Shown here in pieces: positions 1 to 7,250 of a stretch of DNA of 19,661 bases. The position numbers were made by a program, and so were the translations under genes. How positions within the stretch are numbered: position 1 is the stretch's first letter; each line of letters opens with the position of its first letter. The notes beneath the pieces were generated by a model. It ran no database searches. It was given only the letters and a program-made list of their open reading frames with translations, and was not told the origin of the DNA. Source of the DNA: an uncultured Muribaculaceae bacterium (GTDB taxonomy: Bacteria > Bacteroidota > Bacteroidia > Bacteroidales > Muribaculaceae); the NCBI GenBank assembly GCA_910586475.1, contig CAJUHM010000046.1, positions 1-19,661 of the forward strand. Direction: 5' to 3'.

Positions 1-112
1 GCCTTGTCTTTTATTCTGCCGGTGTAAAAATCTCGAGTTTTTTATCTATATTTGTCGGGCAAAATAATTGAAGCAAATCACAATAAGGATTATTCCGTTG
101 TGAAAACATCTG

Positions 113-142
113 GAGAGGGAGAACCTGATGGTTTTCTCTCTC
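113..142 (+). repeat. Hairpin with 13-bp stem, terminator-like
   Basis: GAGAGGGAGAACC at 113-125 pairs with GGTTTTCTCTCTC at 130-142 around a TGAT tetraloop, with two G-U wobbles and no mismatch. The downstream plus-strand sequence (GTCTTTTGG) has a short T-run, so it could terminate a plus-strand transcript entering from the left. No gene ending here is visible, so the role is a guess. Confidence 0.4.
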
Positions 143-320
143 GTCTTTTGGAAAATGGTTTATCTGAAAATGTGGATTCTGTGATTCCTGATGGCGTTGC
201 CGGGCAGAAATAATGAAGTTTTAGGGTGGAATACCAGAAGAAGTTTTTGATGCGTGTGACTACTGCGCGTGCGCTCATGCATTACGCGCTTATATTGCTG
301 TTCTACATCTATATACAATT

Positions 321-347
321 GAATTTATCGCAATTTACGATAAATTC
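321..347. repeat. Perfect 10-bp inverted repeat, operator-like
   Basis: GAATTTATCG at 321-330 is exactly complementary in reverse to CGATAAATTC at 338-347, with a 7-base spacer CAATTTA. There is no T-tract on either side, so it is not a standard terminator. The size and symmetry suit a dimeric regulator's binding site, but no gene starts close by. Confidence 0.45.
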
Positions 348-508
348 TGTAGCGCGAGAGGGGACCGGACTATGATTTTCGGATTATGAGGTTATTATAT
401 CAGCAAATCGCTGAGTCTTTTCCGACGATATAGGCCATTGTTCCGGACCGACAATTTTGTCCCCCAAACGATAGAAACCAAATCGGTGTCCGTCCTACCG
501 ATCAGGAA

Positions 509-551
509 AATAAAAGAAAGCGAAGCCCGGAATTCATATCCCGGGCTTCGC
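509..551 (-). terminator. Rho-independent terminator of the large secreted-protein gene
   Basis: GCGAAGCCCGG (520-530) and CCGGGCTTCGC (541-551) form an 11-bp perfect GC-rich stem with a 10-base loop. Read on the minus strand, the stem is followed by a T-rich run (complement of 509-519). It lies 33 bases past the stop codon of the gene that ends at 585, and would end that transcript. Confidence 0.85.
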
Positions 552-584
552 ATGTATGCGGAAACTGATTTTTCCTGACTGTTT

Positions 585-3500
585 TTAGCGGACGATTACT
601 TTGGTCGTTCTGCCGTCAATGTCGACGATGTAGACTCCCGGAAGAAGGTTGATCCTCATCTCTTCGTCGGCTCGGGATCTGAAGCATAGCGTTCCGTCGG
701 GGCGCATTACGCTGACGGTGAGTCCCTCGGCGCAGCGCACGCCGATGTAGCCTTTGCCGCTTTCGATAATGGGAAGAGTCTCTGTGACGAGGCCGGCGGA
801 AGCCGCGATTCCCGCGTCGTTCGAGGGGGCTGATTCGCCGGTCGTGTAGAGAGCGGTGACATTATAGATATGGGCCTGCCCGTCGGGATATTCCGAGATG
901 AAGTGGTCGAGGCCTGCGAGCGGTTCGCTGGTCAGCACCGATGCGTCGCGATAGACGCGGTAGCCCTGCAAGACAAGCGAGCGGTGGGGATGGGCTTTCT
1001 CGAATTCGATGTCGTCGACAAGCAGCGCATAGACGTCGTCGGAAGTGCTTCTGATGGCGAAGTATTTGGCTCCCGCAGGAAGCTCATAGGAATATCGGGT
1101 CCACTCCGAGGGCACTGCCTTGATGACCTCGCCGACTTTGATGAAGTCGGCGGTCTCTTTGCCGGTAGTCGAATAGAGAACTTCGAATGATTCGAGTCCG
1201 TAGTCGGTCAGAGGGGTTTTGGCGTAGAACGAGATTGTCTGCGCGTTTTCCGACAGAAGGGGCGAGATCAGCCATTTGTCATTGCGGACTCCGATAGTGG
1301 CCATCGTCATGAAGCACTGGCTGGAGCCGTTGTGGCCTTTCCAGTCGTTGAGCACTTTGGCGGGAACTCCGGCCTGTTCGGCATCGAACACCATGAAAGA
1401 TGTGTGGGAATTGGCGTTGGGGAATCGGAGATATGAGCCGCTGACCTGCATCACATAGCATTGTCCGCCGTCGGCATGGATCGTGGTCCAGTCGCCGATG
1501 TTGTCGTTGGTGACTTCCGAGCCGGGCAGGCCGGTCGAGAATGCGCGGAGGTTTTCAATATCGTCGGTCAGCTTGATATTGTCGCGCGGAATGACAACTT
1601 CGTTCCAGTAGAGTCTGACCATGCTGCCGTTGCTCTCGGCCTGAAGAGATGTCGGGGCGGGATAGTCGAGCTGTTCGATTGGTACGGTCGCCTCCGCAGT
1701 GATATTGTCGTACAAATCGCTGTCGCCCGGACAGTTCACGACGGCGAAATAGCTTGTCGGATTGTTGGCCATTGCGGGAAGCGAGTCGCGGAAACTGAGC
1801 GTCGTGCCTCCGAAAGCCTCGAGGCCGTCGGCATACGTTGTCGACACTTTTATTCCGTCGCGGTAAAGGTCGGCTGAATAATTTCCTGGGTTTTCGATGC
1901 CGTTGTTGGCGACATAGAGTCTGATCTCAAACGGGACTCCGGGGTTGGCCTTGTAGGGGACCGAGATGCCTCTTGCCGAGAGATTGACGCTTGTTGCGGC
2001 TTCGACACGGATATTGTCGATGGCGAGTTTATAGGCCACCGTTTTATAAGTCAGACGGATCTGGACAGTCTTGCCGACATATTCGTTCAGCGGGACGATC
2101 GCTTTGGTCCAGCAGTAGACGTCGCCGTCGCCGACACAGATTCTGTCGACATCCTTGAAGCCGCTGCCGTCATTGACGCTGACCACAATTTCATCAGTGG
2201 CGTCTTCCATACACATGTACCACAGCGAGAAGGCCGGAGAGGCGCCCGAGACTGCGATTTTGGCTGTGGACACAGTGCCGGTTGTTCCGACAAAGCCGTC
2301 ATACATCAGATAGTAGCCGTCGCCATCCTGGTCAGAAATCTCGTTGGTCACGGACCATTTCGCCGACTGGCTGGTTGATGCCGTGACCATCGGGGTCGGG
2401 CTGTCGCTGCCGAATGTTTCAGCATACGGCATCTCAAAAGGTTTTCCGACCGGTATCGGAACGGTCTGGGTTATGTCGCGGTCATTGACTCCGGCGGCGG
2501 TTTCGGAGAATATCAGATAGGTGACGAATTTCTGTTTCTCTTTTTCCGGATCGAGGGCCTGGAAGGTGAGTTCAGTGCCTTTGACGCCACGTTCGACGAT
2601 TGTCAGATTCATTCCGTTCATGCGGTGGGCGATCATATAGCTGACAAGTTCGGGATTCAACGGGTTTCCTTCGCGGTCGGTTGTCGGGGCGTCCCAGTTC
2701 ATGGTGACAGTGCCAGGCAGATCTTCCGATTCCTTAATTGTGACATTTGTCGGAGCTGCAGGATAGTTTATGCCGACAAAAACTCTTTCATAAGAGCTGT
2801 GGCTCTGGCCTGAAGCATTGACGGCATAGGCGCCGTAGGTCACATAGCCGTCAGTTTCGGTCTGGTCCGTGTAGACCAGTGTCGCGCCGGGAGCCGGATC
2901 GGAGAAGGTCTTGATGATTTCTCCGTTGCGGGTTATGCAGACGGATGTGATTTTGTCGACGGGATGTCCTCCGAAGTCGGTTGTCGGGACTTTGACGGTC
3001 ACATCAGCTGAGGTCGCTCCGTTGAAATCGGGCTTGACGGTTATCGAAGGCGAGCTTGGAGCTGTCGAGCGAGCACCTATGGATATGCTCAGGTTGTCGA
3101 CACATAGCCCGTAGGCATCGGCCGGGCTGAGACAGTGGACAGCCAGGTAATAGATGCCGGTCTCTGTCGGACAGACTGTGACTGTATCCTTGTGCACATC
3201 GTCGTCGTCGATCACTTTTCTTTCCAGGATGACCGTCGAGAGCGATTCCGCTGCCGGAGCCTTGCCCATGACCAGTTCATAGGCTTCCCTGTAAGGAGTG
3301 CTGCGTCGCCACAGATCGCAGCTCACGATATAGTATTTGTCTTTTTCCAGTCTTACGGGGCGGGTGACCAGATAGTCGTCGGAGTCGTTCTTCGAGCTGA
3401 ACTGACAGAGTGCGCAACCCTTGTTGGCCCAGTAGACCCATGTCGATGCGTCTTTGTTGGCGTCGATGACAGAGAAGCTGTCGAAATCCGACTGTGAAGA

Positions 3501-4778
3501 GAATGTCTCGGTGTAGGGGAGTGTCAGAAGATCGGATTCTTCGACGCCTGTCACAGTCACGCTGACGGATGTTTCCGGGCCGGAGGCCGCGCTGTTGGAG
3601 ACTGCGACGGTTATTTCATGGCTTCCGGCCGATTCGAGTGTCACCGGAACGCTGACGGCAGAGCCGGGAGTGCCGGAGCCCGAGGCGAGTTGCTTTTCGC
3701 CCGACGAGACTTCATAGTTCAGCGTTTCCGACATGGGGCTTCCCCCGATAGTTGTAGCCGGAAGACGGAACGAGACAGTTCCGCTGAGGGAATTGTCAGC
3801 GAATTCGGCTTTGAGATCAGTGACAGCAGCCGGAGCTGAGGAGTTAATGGCTTCCTTTGCGATATACATTCCGACAAGTTCTTCCGCATTTTCCATATCG
3901 TAGAGATGCTGCGCCGAACCGTCCGACAGGCTGACTGAGTAGAGAGCCGAACCGCTGTCGTTGCATGTCGCGACATAGAAGATTCCTGTCGAAGTGTCGA
4001 TAGTTCCGGACGTCATGTGGTCCGACGAAAGACCTGTCTCGCCTATGAGACTGAGCGCTCCGGTCTGTTTGTCGGCTGTGACGAGTTTTCCGGATGTCGT
4101 GACGGCAAAAATGTTTCCTCCGGCATCGGCGCCGCAGGCAATCCATGCCTCGTCGAGCGGCGAGATCTCTGTCCGTTCGAATGAGTCCTGGTCGAACCTT
4201 CCGAAAACGTAGCCTGTACCGTAGCCGTTGTCGAAACAGCCGTAGACATTATTGTCTGCGGCACAATAGGTCATGTCGGTTGCGAGGACCGATTCTTCTC
4301 CCATCGTGTTGTAGATCTCGTTCCAGGTGGTGGTGTCGTAGGCATGCATCTCGATCCAGGCCCATCCGCCGAAGTCGGTCGAGTTTATTGCCAGATAGTT
4401 GTTGTCGCCGATATACGAAGCACCTCCGTTGGCGTTGAAATTATAGTTTTGTATGACAGCCTCGAACCCGTAGGCGTCAGGAGAGAAGGAGTAGATACCG
4501 TAGGGTTGGCTGGTGCCCCATGAGGAATTGCTGATCATTGACGCGTAGATCAGCGGATGAGTGCTTACTGAAGTTACGGCCACAGCCCGTGTGTTGCTGC
4601 GGACTGCTTTTGCGCCGACATTTTTTGTGGCCGGACGCGGCGTCAGCCTCCAGCTTTCGGCCGGAGCCTTGAGAATCTCGTCAGGCGTCAGTTTTCCCGA
4701 TCCGGATCTCACCTGAGCCGATGTCGGGATAATTCCGCAGATCATACATGCGGATAGCAGAGCGTGATAATGTTTCAT
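585..4778 (-). CDS. Secreted multidomain adhesin-like protein, predicted T9SS cargo
   Basis: A 1397-residue exported protein of unknown ligand. Residues 1-21 form a signal peptide ending near TSAQ. Residues about 70-310 look like a beta-propeller-like repeat region. Fibronectin type III-like modules lie near 314-410, 573-668 and 672-770. Jelly-roll modules of the choice-of-anchor J/cleaved-adhesin type lie near 420-567 (starts LPYTETF, ends LCVDNLSIS), 783-927 (MPYAETF to LAIDNIRV) and 1078-1262 (ends LLVDDIEF). A CARDB-like module spans about 930-1035. The last 60 residues end in GVYIVDIDGRTTKVIVR, typical of T9SS type A sorting domains, which implies outer-membrane passage and surface attachment or release. 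The third jelly-roll seems to sit inside a fibronectin module whose halves are 1039-1065 and 1269-1320. The gene is monocistronic, with its own promoter and terminator. Domain calls are by eye; the substrate or partner is unknown. Confidence 0.85.
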   Translation of the reverse strand: MKHYHALLSACMICGIIPTSAQVRSGSGKLTPDEILKAPAESWRLTPRPATKNVGAKAVRSNTRAVAVTSVSTHPLIYASMISNSSWGTSQPYGIYSFSPDAYGFEAVIQNYNFNANGGASYIGDNNYLAINSTDFGGWAWIEMHAYDTTTWNEIYNTMGEESVLATDMTYCAADNNVYGCFDNGYGTGYVFGRFDQDSFERTEISPLDEAWIACGADAGGNIFAVTTSGKLVTADKQTGALSLIGETGLSSDHMTSGTIDTSTGIFYVATCNDSGSALYSVSLSDGSAQHLYDMENAEELVGMYIAKEAINSSAPAAVTDLKAEFADNSLSGTVSFRLPATTIGGSPMSETLNYEVSSGEKQLASGSGTPGSAVSVPVTLESAGSHEITVAVSNSAASGPETSVSVTVTGVEESDLLTLPYTETFSSQSDFDSFSVIDANKDASTWVYWANKGCALCQFSSKNDSDDYLVTRPVRLEKDKYYIVSCDLWRRSTPYREAYELVMGKAPAAESLSTVILERKVIDDDDVHKDTVTVCPTETGIYYLAVHCLSPADAYGLCVDNLSISIGARSTAPSSPSITVKPDFNGATSADVTVKVPTTDFGGHPVDKITSVCITRNGEIIKTFSDPAPGATLVYTDQTETDGYVTYGAYAVNASGQSHSSYERVFVGINYPAAPTNVTIKESEDLPGTVTMNWDAPTTDREGNPLNPELVSYMIAHRMNGMNLTIVERGVKGTELTFQALDPEKEKQKFVTYLIFSETAAGVNDRDITQTVPIPVGKPFEMPYAETFGSDSPTPMVTASTSQSAKWSVTNEISDQDGDGYYLMYDGFVGTTGTVSTAKIAVSGASPAFSLWYMCMEDATDEIVVSVNDGSGFKDVDRICVGDGDVYCWTKAIVPLNEYVGKTVQIRLTYKTVAYKLAIDNIRVEAATSVNLSARGISVPYKANPGVPFEIRLYVANNGIENPGNYSADLYRDGIKVSTTYADGLEAFGGTTLSFRDSLPAMANNPTSYFAVVNCPGDSDLYDNITAEATVPIEQLDYPAPTSLQAESNGSMVRLYWNEVVIPRDNIKLTDDIENLRAFSTGLPGSEVTNDNIGDWTTIHADGGQCYVMQVSGSYLRFPNANSHTSFMVFDAEQAGVPAKVLNDWKGHNGSSQCFMTMATIGVRNDKWLISPLLSENAQTISFYAKTPLTDYGLESFEVLYSTTGKETADFIKVGEVIKAVPSEWTRYSYELPAGAKYFAIRSTSDDVYALLVDDIEFEKAHPHRSLVLQGYRVYRDASVLTSEPLAGLDHFISEYPDGQAHIYNVTALYTTGESAPSNDAGIAASAGLVTETLPIIESGKGYIGVRCAEGLTVSVMRPDGTLCFRSRADEEMRINLLPGVYIVDIDGRTTKVIVR

Positions 4779-4869
4779 GGATGCATGAATTAAAATGAAA
4801 AGATAAGGATAGGGAAAGTGCGTGACAGAATGTTTGACAAAAACCGAATCCGAATGTTAATTAGTCGGC

Positions 4870-4900
4870 CAAAGGTATGATAAAATTGACAAAAGTGCAA
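4870..4900 (-). promoter_or_regulatory. Bacteroidota promoter for the secreted adhesin-like gene
   Basis: On the minus strand, TTG (4900-4898) is followed after 20 bases by TACCTTTG (4877-4870), an exact match to the Bacteroidota -33/-7 pattern. Transcription would start near 4864, leaving a leader of about 85 bases before the ATG at 4778. Confidence 0.75.
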
Positions 4901-4919
4901 ATTTTAAGAAATTTTTATT

Positions 4920-4927
4920 TACTTTTG
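4920..4927 (+). promoter_or_regulatory. Possible -7 box for the 187-residue gene
   Basis: TACTTTTG matches TAnnTTTG and lies 69 bases upstream of the ATG at 4997. No TTG is found 19-20 bases upstream; the nearest is at 4886-4888, too far away. The region is shared with the divergent promoter at 4870-4900. Confidence 0.35.
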
Positions 4928-4996
4928 TTTTGATATCGCTATTTTGTTGACGGGGTTATCGCACAACATTTCTTATTGTGTCTCCGTTAAGAAAAT

Positions 4997-5560
4997 ATGG
5001 AAAGTAATGAATCAAATGCCTTAGTCGACGCCTTTGGCGAGAAGGTGAGAACCGATCTGACCGGTTTTCTTCAGCGAAAAGAAGCTCTTGATCAGCATAT
5101 ACCCGAATGTCCTGATGTTGAGGCCAGATGGGGTGAGATTGCGCGTGCCTACCTGCCTGACGGCGTCAGGGAGTTTGCGTCATATCCTGTCAGCTCGCTC
5201 GGATGGATGATGTTCATCGGGATGGCTATGGCCTGTTGCTGGGACCGCGACTGGGAAAAATATTCGGCCGATACGGATTTTTATGTACGTCTGCGCGACA
5301 GGCGCGGCTACGACAATCTTGACGAGACAATCGTTGAGGATTTTCTCGGCTATGCCGGAGAGTCAGCGGAAAAAATAACCGAACTGGTGGCCGAGTGTGC
5401 TTCGCGTGTCTACAGTCTGCTGTCGCATGAGGCAGTCGAGCCTGGGACCAAAGAGGCTCTCGGATGCTACATCGCGGCTCTCCGTCAGCTCTATCTTGCC
5501 GGAATGGCAATGGAACTCAACGCTCTCGGCTATCACATGACGCCTTATCGTCCGGAGTGA
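4997..5560 (+). CDS. Conserved-looking hypothetical protein, 187 residues
   Basis: I do not recognise the family. The product is acidic, probably cytosolic and mostly helical, with no signal peptide. Residues about 66-83 are a hydrophobic Met-rich segment (SLGWMMFIGMAMACCWDRDW), more likely a buried core helix than a membrane span given the charged flanks. The C-terminal half (about 110-187) is amphipathic and helical and ends in GYHMTPYRPE. The ATG at 4997 is the first in frame after an in-frame AT-rich leader. The frame runs 187 codons with codon use like its neighbours, which supports a real gene. Its last 44 bases overlap the end of mnmD on the opposite strand. No operon partner on the plus strand is visible, and no function can be given. 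Confidence 0.75.
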   Translation: MESNESNALVDAFGEKVRTDLTGFLQRKEALDQHIPECPDVEARWGEIARAYLPDGVREFASYPVSSLGWMMFIGMAMACCWDRDWEKYSADTDFYVRLRDRRGYDNLDETIVEDFLGYAGESAEKITELVAECASRVYSLLSHEAVEPGTKEALGCYIAALRQLYLAGMAMELNALGYHMTPYRPE

Positions 5561-6233
5561 CGGCGTCGGAGATTGGTTTGGTGGCCCGCAGGATTTCACG
5601 TTTTCCATTGACCGGTCCCGGCAGACGTTCGACTGTGAAGCCGATTCCCTGAAGAAGACGGCGCACAGCTCCCTTTGCGCAGTATGTCGTCAGCCGTCCG
5701 CCGGGCGACATTGACTCGAAGAGACGGCGGAAGATTTCGCCGCTCCACATTTCAGGCTGTTTTTCCGGTGCGAACGCATCGAAATAGACAACGTCCGTCT
5801 GTTGCGGAAGCTCCATAGTGAGCAGATTGTCTGTTCTCTTCACAAGTGTGAAATACGGATTGATCCGGACCGCTGCATTCCATTGAGCTCTGTTGATGGC
5901 GGAGAAGAATTCTGTCGCGTGGCCGTAGCCTAAATTTTCGGAGAGAGCGGGATCGAGCGGATAGAGTTCGACAGAATGATATATTGTCGGAGTCCTGTGG
6001 TTCATGGCGGCTTCGGCTGTCAGAGCGGCGTTGAGGCCGGTGCCGAATCCGACTTCAAACACCTTCACCGGTTCTTTTGCCGGTGCGGCTCGCCATCCGG
6101 TCTCGACATAGACATGGCGGCTTTCTGCGATAGCCCCCTTGGTTGAATGGTAGTGTTCGTCAAGGTCGTTGAGGTAGAGGGTGGCCGAACCGTCGGCTGT
6201 TATCTCGATTTCCGGATCTGATTCTCTTTTCAT
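5517..6233 (-). CDS. mnmD: tRNA 5-methylaminomethyl-2-thiouridine-forming methyltransferase, MnmD type
   Basis: The family uses S-adenosylmethionine to methylate 5-aminomethyl-uridine at wobble position 34 of certain tRNAs, the last step toward mnm5(s2)U. The 238-residue protein shows the SAM-binding glycine motif EVGFGTGLNA (60-69), the family signature YFDAFAPEKQPEMWS (150-164), TYCAKGAVRRLL (183-194) and PGPVNGKREILRA near 205-217. It corresponds only to the methyltransferase half of E. coli MnmC. The FAD oxidase half is absent, so this is the stand-alone MnmD form. It is divergent from tcdA across 126 bases and overlaps the tail of the 4997-5560 gene by 44 bases. The start at 6233 gives a normal N-terminus and lies just downstream of a -7 box. 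Confidence 0.92.
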   Translation of the reverse strand: MKRESDPEIEITADGSATLYLNDLDEHYHSTKGAIAESRHVYVETGWRAAPAKEPVKVFEVGFGTGLNAALTAEAAMNHRTPTIYHSVELYPLDPALSENLGYGHATEFFSAINRAQWNAAVRINPYFTLVKRTDNLLTMELPQQTDVVYFDAFAPEKQPEMWSGEIFRRLFESMSPGGRLTTYCAKGAVRRLLQGIGFTVERLPGPVNGKREILRATKPISDAVTPDDKASCDSRER

Positions 6234-6284
6234 TCTCGTTGTCTCTTTTTGGGGCGGTTAAGTTGCCGCTGATCTGTAGGATTG

Positions 6285-6292
6285 CAAAATTA
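6285..6292 (-). promoter_or_regulatory. Possible -7 box for mnmD
   Basis: On the minus strand this reads TAATTTTG, a full match to TAnnTTTG, 51 bases before the mnmD ATG. No TTG sits 19-20 bases upstream, so the promoter is only partly supported. Confidence 0.45.
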
Positions 6293-6317
6293 ATGAAAAA
6301 TACTGTGATTTTATTGC

Positions 6318-6325
6318 TAAATTTG
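6318..6325 (+). promoter_or_regulatory. Possible -7 box for tcdA
   Basis: TAAATTTG matches TAnnTTTG and lies 34 bases before the tcdA ATG. The nearest upstream TTG (6282-6284) is too far away for a standard -33 element. With the box at 6285-6292 it would make a compact divergent promoter pair. Confidence 0.45.
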
Positions 6326-6359
6326 CAGTCCGGTTCAATTAGATTCACAAAGACCCCCT

Positions 6360-7124
6360 ATGGATATTGACAGTGCAATTCTCAATCGCTCCCGGCTGTT
6401 GCTGGGCGACGAAACGATGGAACGCCTCGATAAGGCGCGTGTGATTCTCTTCGGTGTGGGCGGTGTCGGCTCCTGGTGTGCGGAGAGCCTTGTCCGTTCG
6501 GGACTGAAAAACATCACGCTTGTCGACAGCGACCGTGTCAGCCCGACGAATATCAACCGTCAGCTGATGGCGACGACGGAAACTGTCGGTCAGGTGAAGG
6601 TCGATGCCCTGAGGAAGCACCTCCTTGCTGTCCGGCCCGATGCATGTATTGATGCCCGCTGTCAGGTCTTTTCTGCGGAAACGGCAGGTGACTTCCATCT
6701 TGAAGAGTACGATTATATAATCGATGCGATCGATTCTCTCAAGGACAAAGTTCTTCTGATTGAAATGGCGACCCGGACCAAAGCCAGGTTTTTCTCCTCA
6801 ATGGGCGCGGCTCTGAAGCTTGATCCGACGCGGGTTCAGGTAGCGGAGTTCAACAATGTCAAAGGTTGTCCGCTGGCCCGTGCATTGCGTCAGCGTTTCA
6901 GAAAGTCCGGTCGACGTCCGGCAAGAAAATTCCAGTGTGTCTTTTCCGACGAATTGCTTGAAAACAACGGCGCTGACTCTCCGTTGCTCTATGCCGCAGA
7001 CATGATTCCGGACCCGTCGGCTCCTGCGGTCAAAGCCCGGACAAACGGATCGCTGATGCACATAACTGCCATCTTCGGCCTGACTATGGCAGGGCTTGTC
7101 ATACGCGATCTTTTTCGGCGATGA
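6360..7124 (+). CDS. tcdA: tRNA threonylcarbamoyladenosine dehydratase (TcdA/CsdL family)
   Basis: This E1-like ThiF/MoeB-family enzyme uses ATP to dehydrate t6A at position 37 of ANN-decoding tRNAs to the cyclic form ct6A. The 254-residue length fits the family. Visible motifs are the nucleotide-binding GVGGVGSW (32-39), VDSDRVSPTNINRQ (55-68) that closes the adenylation site, DAIDSLKDK (122-130), and a C-terminal segment (about 228-254) consistent with the membrane-associated tail of the family. The neighbouring divergent mnmD acts on position 34 of the same loop, so the pair forms a small tRNA-modification locus. The ATG at 6360 follows a -7 box by 34 bases. No terminator is evident before the next plus-strand gene 126 bases downstream, so read-through into it is possible. 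Confidence 0.93.
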   Translation: MDIDSAILNRSRLLLGDETMERLDKARVILFGVGGVGSWCAESLVRSGLKNITLVDSDRVSPTNINRQLMATTETVGQVKVDALRKHLLAVRPDACIDARCQVFSAETAGDFHLEEYDYIIDAIDSLKDKVLLIEMATRTKARFFSSMGAALKLDPTRVQVAEFNNVKGCPLARALRQRFRKSGRRPARKFQCVFSDELLENNGADSPLLYAADMIPDPSAPAVKARTNGSLMHITAIFGLTMAGLVIRDLFRR

Positions 7125-7203
7125 ACTGATCAGCCGGCGAGCCGGTAAGGCCCAGCGGTTTGTTGTGGCCATGTCATTGTCAGCGACGCGATAAGTGACA
7201 TTC

Positions 7204-7217
7204 GTGCGCGTCCGCAC
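7204..7217. promoter_or_regulatory. Small palindrome upstream of the S24 regulator, possible operator
   Basis: GTGCG (7204-7208) and CGCAC (7213-7217) form an inverted repeat with a 4-base centre, 33 bases before the regulator's ATG. A wider pair, ATGTCA (7171-7176) and TGACAT (7196-7201), lies just upstream. Either could be an autoregulatory site; neither is proven. Confidence 0.3.
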
Positions 7218-7250
7218 ACACCTTTATTACTATATAATATAATTTTTGCA

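Larger units (their letters stand above)
1..508. other. Intergenic stretch without a convincing gene
   Basis: No open frame here looks like a real protein. The sequence is richer in A and T than the neighbouring genes. It carries a hairpin at 113-142, a GCGCGT/ACGCGC inverted repeat at 265-289, a perfect 10-bp inverted repeat at 321-347 and a shorter ATCGGT/ACCGAT repeat at 482-502. A TATATTTG motif at 47-54 on the plus strand resembles a Bacteroidota -7 box, but no TTG lies at the right distance upstream. The first 27 bases could be the last codons of a plus-strand gene beginning outside the window; this cannot be tested here. Confidence 0.5.

Noticed and set aside
90..278. 62-codon minus-strand frame in the left gene-free region
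   Set aside because: It overlaps the hairpin at 113-142, its translation is Ser/Lys/Arg-rich without any recognisable pattern, and it has no promoter.
1461..1877. 138-codon plus-strand frame opposite the secreted protein gene
   Set aside because: Antisense to a clear 1397-residue gene with recognisable domains; the long frame is a by-product of GC-biased codons.
7241..7248. AATTTTTG resembling a -7 box before the S24 regulator
   Set aside because: It ends two bases before the ATG, so transcription would start inside the gene, and there is no TTG at the proper distance.
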